DNA of 64,000 bases from JAKAAZ01 sp963817855 (lineage in GTDB: Bacteria > Acidobacteriota > Terriglobia > Terriglobales > Acidobacteriaceae), in NCBI GenBank assembly GCA_963817855.1, contig CAWFQA010000001.1:2170001-2234000 (forward strand), given 5' to 3'. Under the pieces are notes generated by a model that had not been told where the DNA came from, searched no databases, and was given only the letters and a program-made list of their open reading frames with translations. A program made the position numbers and the translations under genes. Below are positions 17,938 through 27,550 of the stretch, in pieces; position 1 is the first letter of the stretch, and the number at the start of each line of letters is the position of its first letter.

Positions 17938-19256
17938 TGGAACACTCTTCCTTGGACTCGTTGATGATTTGGATGGTGAATTACCTGATAAATTCTGCGT
18001 GGCAGGTGCCGCTGGTGTTGCTGGTAACCGTGGTAGCGGTGCGGCTGGTGGCTCGACTGTACTCGGCCGCAGCAGTGCATTGGACGTGGGTGAGCGCGCT
18101 GGTGCTGGCGACGGTGTTGCCGGCGCTCCGGCTGGAGATGTGGCCGAAGTTTCCGTGGGGACGCGTCGTTGCTGAAGGTCATGTGCAAGTAGCGATGATG
18201 CCAGGAACGGCCGCTGCGAGCGGACATCTGCGGTTGTCGTTCACGACCATGGCGGTTTTGCTGGCGATTTATTGCGCGGTCACGTTGTATTTCGGCGGAC
18301 GCATCGTGTGGGGCGTGTGGAAGACCCGATCGCTGCGTCAACACGCACGTGCGGTGCAATTGTTGGAGCCATTGCAAACGCGCTGGGAAGCGCTGTGTCG
18401 GCGACTGGGCGTAGCGCGGGTGGTGCTGTGCGAATCTGGGCAGGTCGTGGGTCCGGCAATGGTTGGGAGGCAGACGGTACTGCTGCCGACGCAGTTCATC
18501 GGGAAGGTGCAGGAGCAGGACCTGGAGGCGGCTTTGGCGCATGAGCTGGCACACGTTCGACGCAGGGATTATGTGAAGAATGTCGGCCATGCGTTGCTGA
18601 TGTTGCCGGTCGCGTACCATCCGTGCGCGTGGCTGATTAAGAATAGGGTCGCGGAGAGCCGGGAGGCAGTGTGCGATGCAATGGCGGCCGAGGTGTTGGA
18701 AAGCAGGCGCATGTATGCGCGTTCACTGCTGCGGCTCGCGATGCTTATTCCTGCAGGGCTGCGCGGTGGGGCGACGGCGGCGATAGGAATTTTTGAAGGG
18801 AACACTCTTGAAAGGAGGGTGGCAATGATGACGGATCGAATGAAACGACTGAGAGGTGCAGCTCGCGTGACCACGATGTTGGCGGTGGTCTTGCTGAGTG
18901 GGGCAGCGGTGGTCAGCATGGTGGGTACGCATCTGACGGTGCGGGCGGATGAGGTTGGAACAAATAGTGTGCAGCGGGTTCCGGCCAAGGTGATGGCGGC
19001 GCGCATTGTGTCTCAGGTTCAGCCGAAATATCCGGAGCAGGCAAAGAAGAAGAGGATTCAAGGAACCGTCGTACTGAATGTAGAAATTGGAACGGATGGA
19101 ACTGTCGAGGGCGTGAAAGTCGCTTCGGGGCCGAAAGAGCTTCGGCAGTCGGCACTGGTCGCGGTGCGACAGTGGAAGTACAAACCGTATCTCCTGAACG
19201 GGAGTCCTGTCGAGGTCGACACGACGATAAGCGTGGTCTACACGCTCAACGAGTAG
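17937..19256 (+). CDS. M56 (BlaR1-like) membrane peptidase with TonB C-terminal domain
   Basis: The 439-residue protein has several membrane spans (about residues 20-40, 48-65, 103-125 and a late one near 312-330), the zinc peptidase motif HELAH at 202-206 in AHELAHVRRRDY, and further acidic residues in VAESREAVCDAMA. The outside domain is not the penicillin-binding sensor of BlaR1. Instead residues 350-439 form a TonB C-terminal-like domain (PKYPEQAKKKRIQGTVVLNVEI...RQWKYKPYLLNG). By family knowledge the peptidase domain would trigger BlaI loss. The TonB-like domain suggests contact with periplasmic or outer-membrane partners rather than antibiotic sensing. It overlaps the blaI stop codon by one base, and a strong terminator follows. 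Confidence 0.9.
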   Translation: MEHSSLDSLMIWMVNYLINSAWQVPLVLLVTVVAVRLVARLYSAAAVHWTWVSALVLATVLPALRLEMWPKFPWGRVVAEGHVQVAMMPGTAAASGHLRLSFTTMAVLLAIYCAVTLYFGGRIVWGVWKTRSLRQHARAVQLLEPLQTRWEALCRRLGVARVVLCESGQVVGPAMVGRQTVLLPTQFIGKVQEQDLEAALAHELAHVRRRDYVKNVGHALLMLPVAYHPCAWLIKNRVAESREAVCDAMAAEVLESRRMYARSLLRLAMLIPAGLRGGATAAIGIFEGNTLERRVAMMTDRMKRLRGAARVTTMLAVVLLSGAAVVSMVGTHLTVRADEVGTNSVQRVPAKVMAARIVSQVQPKYPEQAKKKRIQGTVVLNVEIGTDGTVEGVKVASGPKELRQSALVAVRQWKYKPYLLNGSPVEVDTTISVVYTLNE

Positions 19257-19324
19257 AGAGCTGAACGACGAAGAGCGAGCGAGTTGAGGTCGCTCTCCCG
19301 TTCGCGCAAAGCAATTTTTAAGGC

Positions 19325-19354
19325 AAAGGCCAGCGGTTCGCCGCTGGCCTTTTT
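19325..19354 (+). terminator. intrinsic terminator of the blaI-M56 operon
   Basis: A 12-bp perfect stem AAAGGCCAGCGG / CCGCTGGCCTTT with a TTCG tetraloop is followed by further T residues. It lies 69 bases after the M56 stop codon and before hisS, so it separates the two operons. Confidence 0.92.
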
Positions 19355-19485
19355 GCGTGGGCGCGGCGGCGGAGAGATGAGATTCAATTTGGAATAGGCG
19401 CGAGCCTATCCGGAGCTTGCCAGGGACAATTCCTGCCCTTGCTTCGCCTTTGAGCAGCCCGTCATTTATCGTTAATGAAGTGACT

Positions 19486-20775
19486 ATGAGCCAGATCAAG
19501 GCTGTACGGGGCACGCGGGATTTGCTGCCGCCGGAAACAGAACTATGGAATCGAGTGGAGGCAACGGCGCGGTGCGTGTTCGAGCGTTATGCGTTCGGAG
19601 AAATTCGCACGCCCATATTTGAAGATACGCAGCTATTTGCGCGTGGCGTGGGCGAAGAGACCGATATTGTTTCCAAGGAAATGTACACGTGGGAGGATCG
19701 TCCGCGGGCGCAGTCGGAAAAAGCGCAAATGTTGACACTGCGGCCGGAGAATACAGCGGGGGTTGTGCGCGCCTACATTCAACACAAGCTGGGCGATAGC
19801 GGACTGCTGCAGAAGCTCTACTATATAGGACCGCAATTTCGCCGGGAACGTCCACAGAAGGGGCGATATCGGCAGTTTTTTCAGATTGGCGCCGAGGTGA
19901 TTGGGCCGGTGAGCGCGGGCAGTGAATCTCCGCTGCGCGATGCGGAAGTGCTGGAGATGCTGGCGACGTTTCTGGATGAGCTGGGCGTGACGGGCTGGAC
20001 GCTGGAGTTGAATTCGGTGGGTTCGGCGCAGGATCGACCGCGTTATGTAGAGGCGCTGCGGGCGGCGCTAACGGATGTTGCGCCGACATTGTGCGTGGAT
20101 TGCCAGCGGCGGGCGGCGACCAATCCGCTGCGAGTGCTGGACTGTAAGGTGCCGGAGGACCAGGACAAAATCAAGGCGTTGCCGAAGATTGCGGATTTCC
20201 TGGATGAGAATTCGCGGGCGCATTTTGCTGCGGTGCTGGTGGCGCTCGATGCTTGCGGCGTACGGTATACGGTGAATCCGCGGCTGGTGCGCGGTCTCGA
20301 CTACTACACACGGACGACGTTTGAATTTACGCATGGTGGATTAGGCGCGCAGAATGCTTTGCTGGGCGGCGGACGCTATGACGGTTTGAGCGAAGCCATT
20401 GGAGGGCCGAAGGCGCCGGGAATTGGATTTGCCATTGGGGCAGACCGGTTGGTGTTGACGTTGCAGGCGGCGGCTTCGGGAGAGATGGCGATTACGTTGG
20501 CGGATGTGTATGTTGCTCCGCTGGGCGAGGCGCAGCAGGCGGAAGCGCTGGTGCTGGCGCGGGAATTGCGTCGCGCTGGATTACGCGTGGAGCTGGGCGA
20601 TGGATCGTTCCGGCTGAAGAAGTCGTTTGAGATGGGAAATAAGGTTGCGCGGTCGATTGTGTTGTTTGGAGAAGACGAAGCCAAGTCCGGCGCGATCACG
20701 GTGAAGGATTTCGCGACGGGTGAACAGACGAAAGTAGCACGTAGCGAGTTGGCGGAATTTCTTCGTAAGAAGTAA
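19486..20775 (+). CDS. hisS: histidyl-tRNA synthetase
   Basis: HisRS charges tRNA-His in the cytosol. The 429-residue class II synthetase shows the N-terminal IKAVRGTRDLLPPE, motif 2 with FRRERPQKGRYRQFFQ, the histidine-specific LVRGLDYYTRTTFEF, motif 3 (GGGRYDGL...GIGFAIGADRL) and the C-terminal anticodon-binding domain (VYVAPLGEAQQ...FRLKKSFEMGNK). The ATG at 19486 was chosen because the conserved sequence starts there, although the frame is open further upstream. It precedes aspS by about 58 bases in the usual hisS-aspS arrangement. This gene has no frameshift, in contrast to aspS directly behind it. Confidence 0.97.
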   Translation: MSQIKAVRGTRDLLPPETELWNRVEATARCVFERYAFGEIRTPIFEDTQLFARGVGEETDIVSKEMYTWEDRPRAQSEKAQMLTLRPENTAGVVRAYIQHKLGDSGLLQKLYYIGPQFRRERPQKGRYRQFFQIGAEVIGPVSAGSESPLRDAEVLEMLATFLDELGVTGWTLELNSVGSAQDRPRYVEALRAALTDVAPTLCVDCQRRAATNPLRVLDCKVPEDQDKIKALPKIADFLDENSRAHFAAVLVALDACGVRYTVNPRLVRGLDYYTRTTFEFTHGGLGAQNALLGGGRYDGLSEAIGGPKAPGIGFAIGADRLVLTLQAAASGEMAITLADVYVAPLGEAQQAEALVLARELRRAGLRVELGDGSFRLKKSFEMGNKVARSIVLFGEDEAKSGAITVKDFATGEQTKVARSELAEFLRKK

Positions 20776-20833
20776 AAAGACGTACCTGTTGAGACGTCAG
20801 TAAACAACAAATCTAGAAAGTAATTAGGAAACG

Positions 20834-22670
20834 ATGGCACTGGATCTTCTAGGAAAGTTGCAGCGAACACATATGTGCGGAGAGCTGCGGCTTTCTGCGG
20901 ATGGTCAGCAAGTGGTGTTGATGGGCTGGGTGAACCGTCGCCGCGATCATGGAAATCTAATTTTTCTCGATGTGCGGGATCGTGCCGGGATTGTGCAGAT
21001 TGTGCTGGACAAGGAACGGTGCCCCGAGGCGCATGCGAAAGCGGAGGCGGTGCGGCCGGAATATGTGGTTGCAGTGCAGGGGAAGGGTACGTCGACGCGA
21101 TGCGGCTTCCATTAATCCGAATATGCCGACCGGCGAAATTGAAATCGATGTGGATGAATTGAGCATTTTGAACGATGCGAAGACGCCGCCATTTTCTCCG
21201 GCGGAAGAGGCGATTGGTAACGAAGAGCTGCGCTTGAAATATCGCTATATCGATCTGCGACGGCCGGCCATGCAGGAGAACATGATTCTGCGACACAAGG
21301 TTGCGCTGGCGATTCGGCAATATCTTTCCGGCGAAGGATTTCTGGAGATTGAAACGCCATTTATGACGCGGTCGACTCCGGAGGGCGCGCGCGATTACCT
21401 GGTGCCGAGCCGGGTGCATCCGGGGGAATTTTACGCGCTGCCGCAGTCGCCGCAGATGTTCAAGCAGATTTTGATGATCGGTGGACTGGATCGCTATTTC
21501 CAGATTGCGCGTTGTTTTCGCGATGAGGATTTGCGCGCCGATCGACAGCCGGAGTTTACCCAGATCGATCTGGAGATGACGTTTCCGCAGCAGGAGACGG
21601 TGTTCCGCGTGGTGGAGGGATTTTTGACGGCGGCGTTTCGAGAGGCCGGGATCACGTTGTCGACTCCGTTTCCGCAGATCACCTATGACGATGCGATTCG
21701 CCGCTTTGGCATTGACAAGCCGGATATGCGCTTGCCGGAGTTGACGGATGTTCGCGGTCAGTTTGAGGCAGGTGAGCTGGACTCGTCTGAAGATTGAGCC
21801 GGGCCTGCCGATTGTTGCCCTCGTGATTCCGAACAAGCAGGCGATGAGCAATACGCAAAAGAAAGCGTTCATCAAGGAAGTAGAGTCGGGGCTGGGGCCG
21901 GATCTTGCGTACCTCGACGTGGAGCGACTGGCGAGCAGTGCGCAGTACGCGGGGCTGGCGCAGAGAATCGATTGCGTCGTGGCGGCTAATTGCAAGTTTG
22001 AACGGATCGAGCCGGAACATCGGCTGATCGTGGTGAGTCCGCGGGTCGGGGCAAACAAGTCGCGCGATCACGCATGGATTTATAAGAAGGCGGGACAGCT
22101 ACGGCTGGAGCTTGCGAAGCGATTCCGGGAAGAACATGGAGCGTTCAACAAGAAGGGCACGCCGAAGGATTTCAAATTTCTTTGGGTGACTGATTTTCCG
22201 TTCTTCGAGTGGGATGAGGAATACGCAAACGTGGACGTTTGCGCATCATCCATTCACATCGCCGCATGAGGATGATTTGCAGGCGGGGCGCATGGAGTCT
22301 GATCCGGGAGCGGTGCGGGCGTTGGCCTACGATATTGTGCTGAATGGCGATTGAGCTGGGTTCAGGTTCGATTCGTATCCATCGCCAGGAAGTGCAGCAG
22401 CAGATTTTCCGGTCGCTGGGGATGAGCGAGGCGGAGGCGAAAGAACGATTCGGATTTTTCCTGGAGGCGCTGGAGTATGGGACGCCTCCGCATGGCGGCA
22501 TCGCGTTGGGGCTGGATCGGATTGTGATGATTCTTGCTGGAGCGCAGAGCCTGCGCGAGGTGATTGCGTTCCCGAAAACAGCGAAGGCGGTGGACCTGAT
22601 GGTGGATGCGCCTTCCCCGGCGACGGAAATGCAACTGAAAGAGTTACATATTCAGAAAAGGCGCAGCTAG
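20834..22670 (+). pseudogene. aspS: aspartyl-tRNA synthetase interrupted by four frameshifts
   Basis: All parts of a bacterial AspRS are present in order but in changing frames: OB-fold anticodon domain (GWVNRRRDHGNLIFLDVRD), motif 1/2 region (FMTRSTPEGARDYLVPSR, ARCFRDEDLRADRQPEFTQ), the GAD insertion (TRLKIEPGLPIVAL) and motif 3 (GIALGLDRIVMIL). Frame changes occur at 21085-21087 (extra G in GGG), about 21770-21781, about 22227-22232 and about 22347-22349. Each is fixed by deleting one base, which restores conserved sequence such as VRRRDAASINPNMPTG and NGIELGSGSIRIH. AspRS is normally essential and single copy, so either these are sequencing insertions or another working gene exists elsewhere. 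It is co-directional with hisS. Confidence 0.93.
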
Positions 22671-22707
22671 GGCGCTTTGGTGTTACTGGAACGCAGGCGC
22701 TCTACTA

Positions 22708-22739
22708 TCCCACCCTTCGCCAAAAAAACCGAAGGATGG
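22708..22739. repeat. hairpin related to the CCACCCTTC palindrome
   Basis: An imperfect inverted repeat (CCACCCTTCG ... CGAAGGATGG) encloses a run of seven A, read as seven T on the minus strand. It lies between the convergent ends of aspS and the acyl-CoA dehydrogenase, where it could serve as a terminator. Arm sequences match the hairpin at 5975-6011, suggesting a dispersed repeat family. Confidence 0.55.
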
Positions 22740-22807
22740 ATCACCCAATTCTCTTGCAGAGCAGAGAAAAGCAGGTACCTCGACTTCGGTTCCGTCACCG
22801 CATTGGG

Positions 22808-23986
22808 TTAGTAGGCGGGGATCCCGGTCACACTTTGGCCGATGATCAGGGTGTGCATGTTGTGCGTGCCCTCGTAGGTCTTCACTGACTCCAGATTCAT
22901 CATGTGGCGCATGACGGGATAGTCGTCGGTGATGCCGTTGGCTCCGAGAATGTCGCGGGATTTGCGCGCGCATTCGAGCGCCATCCAGACATTGTTGCGC
23001 TTGGCCAGGGAGATGTGTTGGTGGTCGACCATTTTCGCATCTTTCAGGCGCCCCACCTGCAATGAAAGCAGCTGCCCCTTGGTGATTTCGCTGATCATCC
23101 AGGCAAGTTCTTCCTGAACCAATTGATGGCTGGCAATGGGCTGGTCGCGGAACTGTTTGCGCAGCAGCGAATATTGTAGCGCGGTGTCATAGCAGGACAT
23201 CGCAGCGCCGAGCGCGCCCCAGCCGATGCCATAGCGCGCCTGATTGAGGCACATGAGCGGCGATTTCAAGCCGCCGGAGCCGGGCAACAATGCGGAGGCT
23301 GGCACACGCACATCCTGCATGGATAGGCCGGAGGTGACGGAGGCGCGCAGGGACCATTTGCCGTGGACGTCGTAGGCGGTGAAGCCGGGCAGTTTGGTGT
23401 CTACGAGAAATCCGCGGATGCGATCGTCTTCATCATCGATCTTGGCCCAGATGACAGCCACGTCGGCGAGGGTTCCGCTGGTGATCCACATCTTTTCGCC
23501 GTTCAGGATGTAGTCGCCGCCATCTTTTTTGGCGTGGGTGCGCATGCTGCCGGGATTGGAACCGAAGTCCGGCTCGGTGAGGCCGAAGCAGCCGAGTTTT
23601 TCTCCAGTGGCCATTTGCGGGAGCCACTCATTCTTCTGCTCGTCGGAACCGAAGGCGTGGATGGGGTACATGCACAACGCGGACTGCACGCTAACAAAGC
23701 TGCGAACCCCGGAGTCGCCGCGTTCGGTTTCCTGCATGACCAGGCCATACTCAACATTGTTCATGCCGGCGCAACCATAGCCTTCAATGGTGGCCCCGTA
23801 AAACCCGAGTTCGCCCATGGGACGGATGAGCTCCTTGGGAAAGCGGCCTTCGCGGTTGCACTCCTCAATGATGGGGATGAGGTTATCCTCAATAAATTGG
23901 CGGGCAGTATCGCGTACCAGGCGCTCATCTTCACTCAACAACGTGTCGAAGGCGATGAAGTCGACAGCTTTAAATTTGAAAGCCAT
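22808..23986 (-). CDS. gcdH: glutaryl-CoA dehydrogenase-type acyl-CoA dehydrogenase
   Basis: This 392-residue FAD enzyme probably oxidatively decarboxylates glutaryl-CoA to crotonyl-CoA in lysine and aromatic degradation. The acyl-CoA dehydrogenase fold is seen in LGCFGLTEPDFGSNP, KMWITSGTLADVAVIWAK and RKQFRDQPIASHQLVQEELA. The catalytic glutamate lies in KTYEGTHNMHTLIIGQ (about Glu372), the position used by glutaryl-CoA dehydrogenases. Those are the nearest family by the EGTH motif and length, though other short-chain acyl-CoA substrates are possible. It is a single gene on the minus strand with the lipid kinase divergent from it. No electron-transfer flavoprotein gene lies nearby. Confidence 0.9.
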   Translation of the reverse strand: MAFKFKAVDFIAFDTLLSEDERLVRDTARQFIEDNLIPIIEECNREGRFPKELIRPMGELGFYGATIEGYGCAGMNNVEYGLVMQETERGDSGVRSFVSVQSALCMYPIHAFGSDEQKNEWLPQMATGEKLGCFGLTEPDFGSNPGSMRTHAKKDGGDYILNGEKMWITSGTLADVAVIWAKIDDEDDRIRGFLVDTKLPGFTAYDVHGKWSLRASVTSGLSMQDVRVPASALLPGSGGLKSPLMCLNQARYGIGWGALGAAMSCYDTALQYSLLRKQFRDQPIASHQLVQEELAWMISEITKGQLLSLQVGRLKDAKMVDHQHISLAKRNNVWMALECARKSRDILGANGITDDYPVMRHMMNLESVKTYEGTHNMHTLIIGQSVTGIPAY

Positions 23987-24174
23987 ACAGTGTTCTCCAT
24001 GGATATACCTGCAAACACTTTAGGCTAGCAGAGAGCCGCGATTGGCGCAGCGACGAGCGGGACAAGGCAGTTGCGTGCGAGGGTGCTGCCGGGCGTCCAC
24101 AGGCTATTCGCATTCGCGGACAGTATGCGCGTGTAAGATAATTCGATTGCTCGCAGGTTGCGGGCTGGATTTAG

Positions 24175-25134
24175 GTGGCGGATTGGATGCGTCGTGTTGC
24201 GCTGATTTATAACCCGGCTTCCGGACAGCTTCCGAAGCGGCGAGCCACGGTCATCGCGGAGGTGGTGTCAGTACTTCGCGGAGCGGGTCTGGAAGTGAAG
24301 CTGCTTGCCACCGAGTCGCCGGCAAGCGCGGGAATGCAGGCGCACGCGGCGATGGAAGAAGGGTATGACACCATCCTGGCATGCGGGGGCGACGGCACCG
24401 TGCATGAGTCGCTGCAGAAATTAGTGGGCGGACCGGCGGCGCTGGGTGTGATTCCCATGGGAACAGCGAACGCGCTGGCGGCGGATCTTGGACTGCCGGG
24501 GTCACCGGTGAAAGCGGTGAAGAAACTGCTGAACGCGAAACCGGTGCGTGTCTCCGTGGGCAAGGTGTTCTACCAGGACAGCGAAAACGAAACGCGCTCG
24601 CGCTACTTTATTGTGGCCGCGGGTGTTGGTGCGGACGCGCTGTTTATGGGGCGGCTAGATCCGAAATTGAAGCAGCGATTCGGATATGCGCTGTATGTGG
24701 TGGAGGCGTTTCACCTGTGGGTGACGCACAAATATCCGACCTTTGCGGCGTGCTTTAAAGAGTACGGGAATGCTACTCCGCGAGTGGAAGAGGTGTCGCA
24801 GATTTTGGCGGTGCGCATCCGTAATTTTGGCGGCGCGTTGCATGATCTTGCTCCCGGTGCGGCGATTACAAATCCCCAGCTGCACGTGATTTCGTTGACG
24901 ACGCGAAGCCGCGTACGATACTTGCGATTTATGATCGCGGTCTTGCTGGGACGGCATCGATACGTAGCGCCGATTCAATTGGTCGAGTGCGAATCGGTAG
25001 AGTGCTTCGGGCTGAAAGGCGCGACGGAACAGCTATTTGTTGAGGCAGACGGCGAATGGTTGGGTACGCTGCCGGTGCGGATGGAAGTGGTGCCAGATGC
25101 GCTGACCGTATTGATCCCAGAGAAGAATGCCTAG
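24175..25134 (+). CDS. diacylglycerol/lipid kinase (YegS/DagK family)
   Basis: The 319-residue protein belongs to the DAGK catalytic-domain family that phosphorylates lipids such as diacylglycerol at the membrane face. It shows the nucleotide-binding start ALIYNPASGQLPKRRA, the key motif ACGGDGTVHESL, the glycine-rich GVIPMGTANALAADL and the C-terminal beta-sandwich (CFGLKGATEQLFVEADGEWLG). The annotated start is GTG at 24175; an ATG at 24187 begins four residues later (MRRVALIY) and is an equally good choice. It stands alone and its lipid substrate is not evident. Confidence 0.92.
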   Translation: MADWMRRVALIYNPASGQLPKRRATVIAEVVSVLRGAGLEVKLLATESPASAGMQAHAAMEEGYDTILACGGDGTVHESLQKLVGGPAALGVIPMGTANALAADLGLPGSPVKAVKKLLNAKPVRVSVGKVFYQDSENETRSRYFIVAAGVGADALFMGRLDPKLKQRFGYALYVVEAFHLWVTHKYPTFAACFKEYGNATPRVEEVSQILAVRIRNFGGALHDLAPGAAITNPQLHVISLTTRSRVRYLRFMIAVLLGRHRYVAPIQLVECESVECFGLKGATEQLFVEADGEWLGTLPVRMEVVPDALTVLIPEKNA

Positions 25135-25741
25135 GATTTTGCCAGGGCGTTGATGATTAGGTGGAATGCCGAATGTACACTCTAATTAATTTGAACAGGC
25201 GCAGAAAATAATCCTGAATGGCGCCGTTTCGTTCTCTCTATAGCTAAGAAGGAGAGTCGATCGGACGTTTGCTGCCATTCGGGCGGCCAAAAATAAATGC
25301 TAATGGCAGCCCAGTTTTCAAGGATGAAATGCCCCGCGGAAGAGTGGGACGGGTTGGGTAGGCCACTCCGTCCCATGTTCTGGTAAAGCACACATCCACT
25401 TCGTCGTTAGTTTTGATACCGTTAACCTAGATGCTTCGACGGTAGTAATGCGATACGCGAAGCATAGGGGATCAAAAGCTGCATCACGGTGTTTCAGCGA
25501 TTTCTGTAGAGCTGTTTGTTTATTTCTTAGTAACTTAAAGAGCTGGACTTTCCCAGTTTCGGTATTCGTCCCCCGATCCTGCTCACTACGATCATCGCTT
25601 TTCAACGATTTTTTTATTGAGGATGTAGACCCAATCGCTGAAACTGCGTCGGATGGAAAACACGCTTGCATGGGAGTCGTGTATTCACCGAGTCCCACCG
25701 CGGACTGCCGCTGCGCGGGAAGCACATTCTGGAGACAATAC
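25135..25741 (+). other. 607-base AT-richer leader upstream of the Ig-like lipoprotein gene
   Basis: I see no supported gene here. The downstream reading frame is open from 25448, with ATG codons at 25448 and 25670, but the encoded residues look random and precede the lipoprotein signal. Base composition is AT-richer than the flanking genes (for example around 25185-25200 and 25500-25560), as expected for a long promoter or leader region. No clear terminator for the upstream lipid kinase was found. Confidence 0.4.
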
Positions 25742-27421
25742 TTGAAGGATCGCCTGACATTGTTGTTTGCGGCGTGGTTGCTGCTGTTGGTCGCTGGCTG
25801 CGGCGGAGGGTCGGTCGGGGGTACGCCCGCGGCCGCGTCGCCCACAATCTCATCGATTTCGGTGGTATGCTCGCCGTCTTCCATCGATACGGGCGCCACT
25901 TCACAATGCAATGCGACGGTGGCGGGGACGGGAAGTTATAGCTCGACGATGACGTGGACGGCGAGTAGCGGGTCGATCAACGCCAACGGGCTTCTGACCT
26001 CGCCAAGCTCGGCTGGTACTGTGACAGTGACCGCAACCAGCACGGAAGACACCAGCAAGTCAGGATCGGCGACGGTAGTGGTGGCGATGGCGCCCAGTCC
26101 GCCGACAATCTCTTCTGTGTCGGTGGCGTGCAGCCCTTCGACGATTGCTCCCAGCGCGTCCTCGCAGTGCAGCGCCACGGTGCAGGGAACAGGAAGTTTT
26201 AGTTCGGCGGTGACTTGGACCGCCAGCGGCGGGACGATCAATGGCAGCGGATTGTTTACCGCGCCGGGTTCGGCGGGATCGGTGACCGTGACCGCGACCA
26301 GTACGCAGGACACGACCAAATCAGGAACAGCGATGATTACCGTGCAGGCGACGCCACCAACGATCTCCTCGGTGGGAGTGGCGTGCAGCCCATCGACAAT
26401 TGCGACCAATGCGACTTCGCAATGCACGGCGACGGTGCACGGGACGGGAAGTTTCAGCTCGGCGGCGACATGGACGGCGAGCGGCGGCACGATAGATTCC
26501 AGCGGGCTGTTCACTGCGCCGGGCTCGACTGGATCGATCACCGTGACGGCCACCAGCACGGAAGACACAACGAAGACGGGGATGGCGACGATTACCGTGC
26601 AGGCGCAGACTCCGCACAGTAAGCACGTGATCCTGGTGATGGAAGAAAACCGCGGCTACTCCAGCGTTGTGGGGCAGACGAGCGTTTGGCCGAACCTAAA
26701 CAATCTGATCGGAAGTGGAGCGCTGGCGACCCATTACTATGCAAACACGCATCCCTCGATCGGCAACTATTTCATGCTGACGACGGGCCAAACACTGACC
26801 AACAACGACAGCTCAACCAGGGTGTGGAACGTGGATAACATTGCGCGTCGGATGCTGTCGGCGGGGGTGTCGTTCCGGATATATGCCGAGGGGATTACGC
26901 AGGGATATGTAGGCGGAAATACGGGAGCGTATGCGATCCGGCACAATCCATTCGCAATGCTGTCGGATATCGCGGACGATGCAACAGTGGCGAAGGCGCA
27001 CATCTGGCCGTTTACGCAGTTTGCCACCGACCTGGCGAACGGGACGCTGCCGGAATACTCCTACATTGTTCCGGACGTGAATGACGATGCGCACAACGGC
27101 ACGGCGCAGCAGGCGGATACGTGGCTGCAGTCGAAGGTGATCGGTCTGCTGTCGACTAACTCCGTGTTTGAACCGGGTGGCGACGGGGTTCTGATTGTGG
27201 ACTTCGATGAAGCGGCCGATAGCGATACCACGCACGGCGGCGGCCATGTGGCGTGCGTGTTATGGGGGCCGGGAGTGATGGCGGGATATCGGCAGAGCTC
27301 CAGCACGGTGTATCAACACCAGAGCGTGCTGCACACGGAGATGGAATTGTTGGGGCTTTCGAATCCTCCGGGGGCCGCGGCCGGCGCGCCTTTGATGAAC
27401 GAATTCTTCGTCCAAAAATAG
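25742..27421 (+). CDS. lipoprotein with three Ig-like repeats and a phosphoesterase domain
   Basis: The TTG at 25742 was chosen because GGAGA lies seven bases before it and it gives a compact lipoprotein signal (LTLLFAAWLLLLVAGC). Three repeats of 85-87 residues follow (beginning near 25844, 26105 and 26360), each with CSPSxI...SQCxATV...TWTAS...TVTATST, an Ig-like fold with a conserved cysteine pair. The C-terminal 280 residues are a phosphoesterase of the phospholipase C/acid phosphatase type (HVILVMEENRGYSSVVG, THPSIGNYFML, VDFDEAADSDTTHGGGHV). Probably it is anchored in the outer membrane and acts on phosphate esters outside the cell. The catalytic part is paralogous to the gene at 30882. 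A longer start is possible. Confidence 0.85.
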   Translation: MKDRLTLLFAAWLLLLVAGCGGGSVGGTPAAASPTISSISVVCSPSSIDTGATSQCNATVAGTGSYSSTMTWTASSGSINANGLLTSPSSAGTVTVTATSTEDTSKSGSATVVVAMAPSPPTISSVSVACSPSTIAPSASSQCSATVQGTGSFSSAVTWTASGGTINGSGLFTAPGSAGSVTVTATSTQDTTKSGTAMITVQATPPTISSVGVACSPSTIATNATSQCTATVHGTGSFSSAATWTASGGTIDSSGLFTAPGSTGSITVTATSTEDTTKTGMATITVQAQTPHSKHVILVMEENRGYSSVVGQTSVWPNLNNLIGSGALATHYYANTHPSIGNYFMLTTGQTLTNNDSSTRVWNVDNIARRMLSAGVSFRIYAEGITQGYVGGNTGAYAIRHNPFAMLSDIADDATVAKAHIWPFTQFATDLANGTLPEYSYIVPDVNDDAHNGTAQQADTWLQSKVIGLLSTNSVFEPGGDGVLIVDFDEAADSDTTHGGGHVACVLWGPGVMAGYRQSSSTVYQHQSVLHTEMELLGLSNPPGAAAGAPLMNEFFVQK

Positions 27422-27550
27422 CCACAAATATTGAAAAGTGATCGATGGGTCGAGGCGATGCCTGGTGCCGGGAAGGCATTTACGTTGTCCTGTGGCCATC
27501 CCACAGAATAATGTGTCATACTTATGTGGCATCCACACAGGAGAGGTGCA

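Noticed and set aside
20376..22058. 560-residue minus-strand frame opposite hisS and aspS
   Set aside because: It is low-complexity, Arg/His/Ser-rich antisense translation, while conserved synthetase motifs lie on the plus strand.
25844..26600. Approximately 260-bp direct repeats considered as a mobile or CRISPR-like array
   Set aside because: The period is a multiple of three, and the repeats encode in-frame Ig-like domains of one protein.
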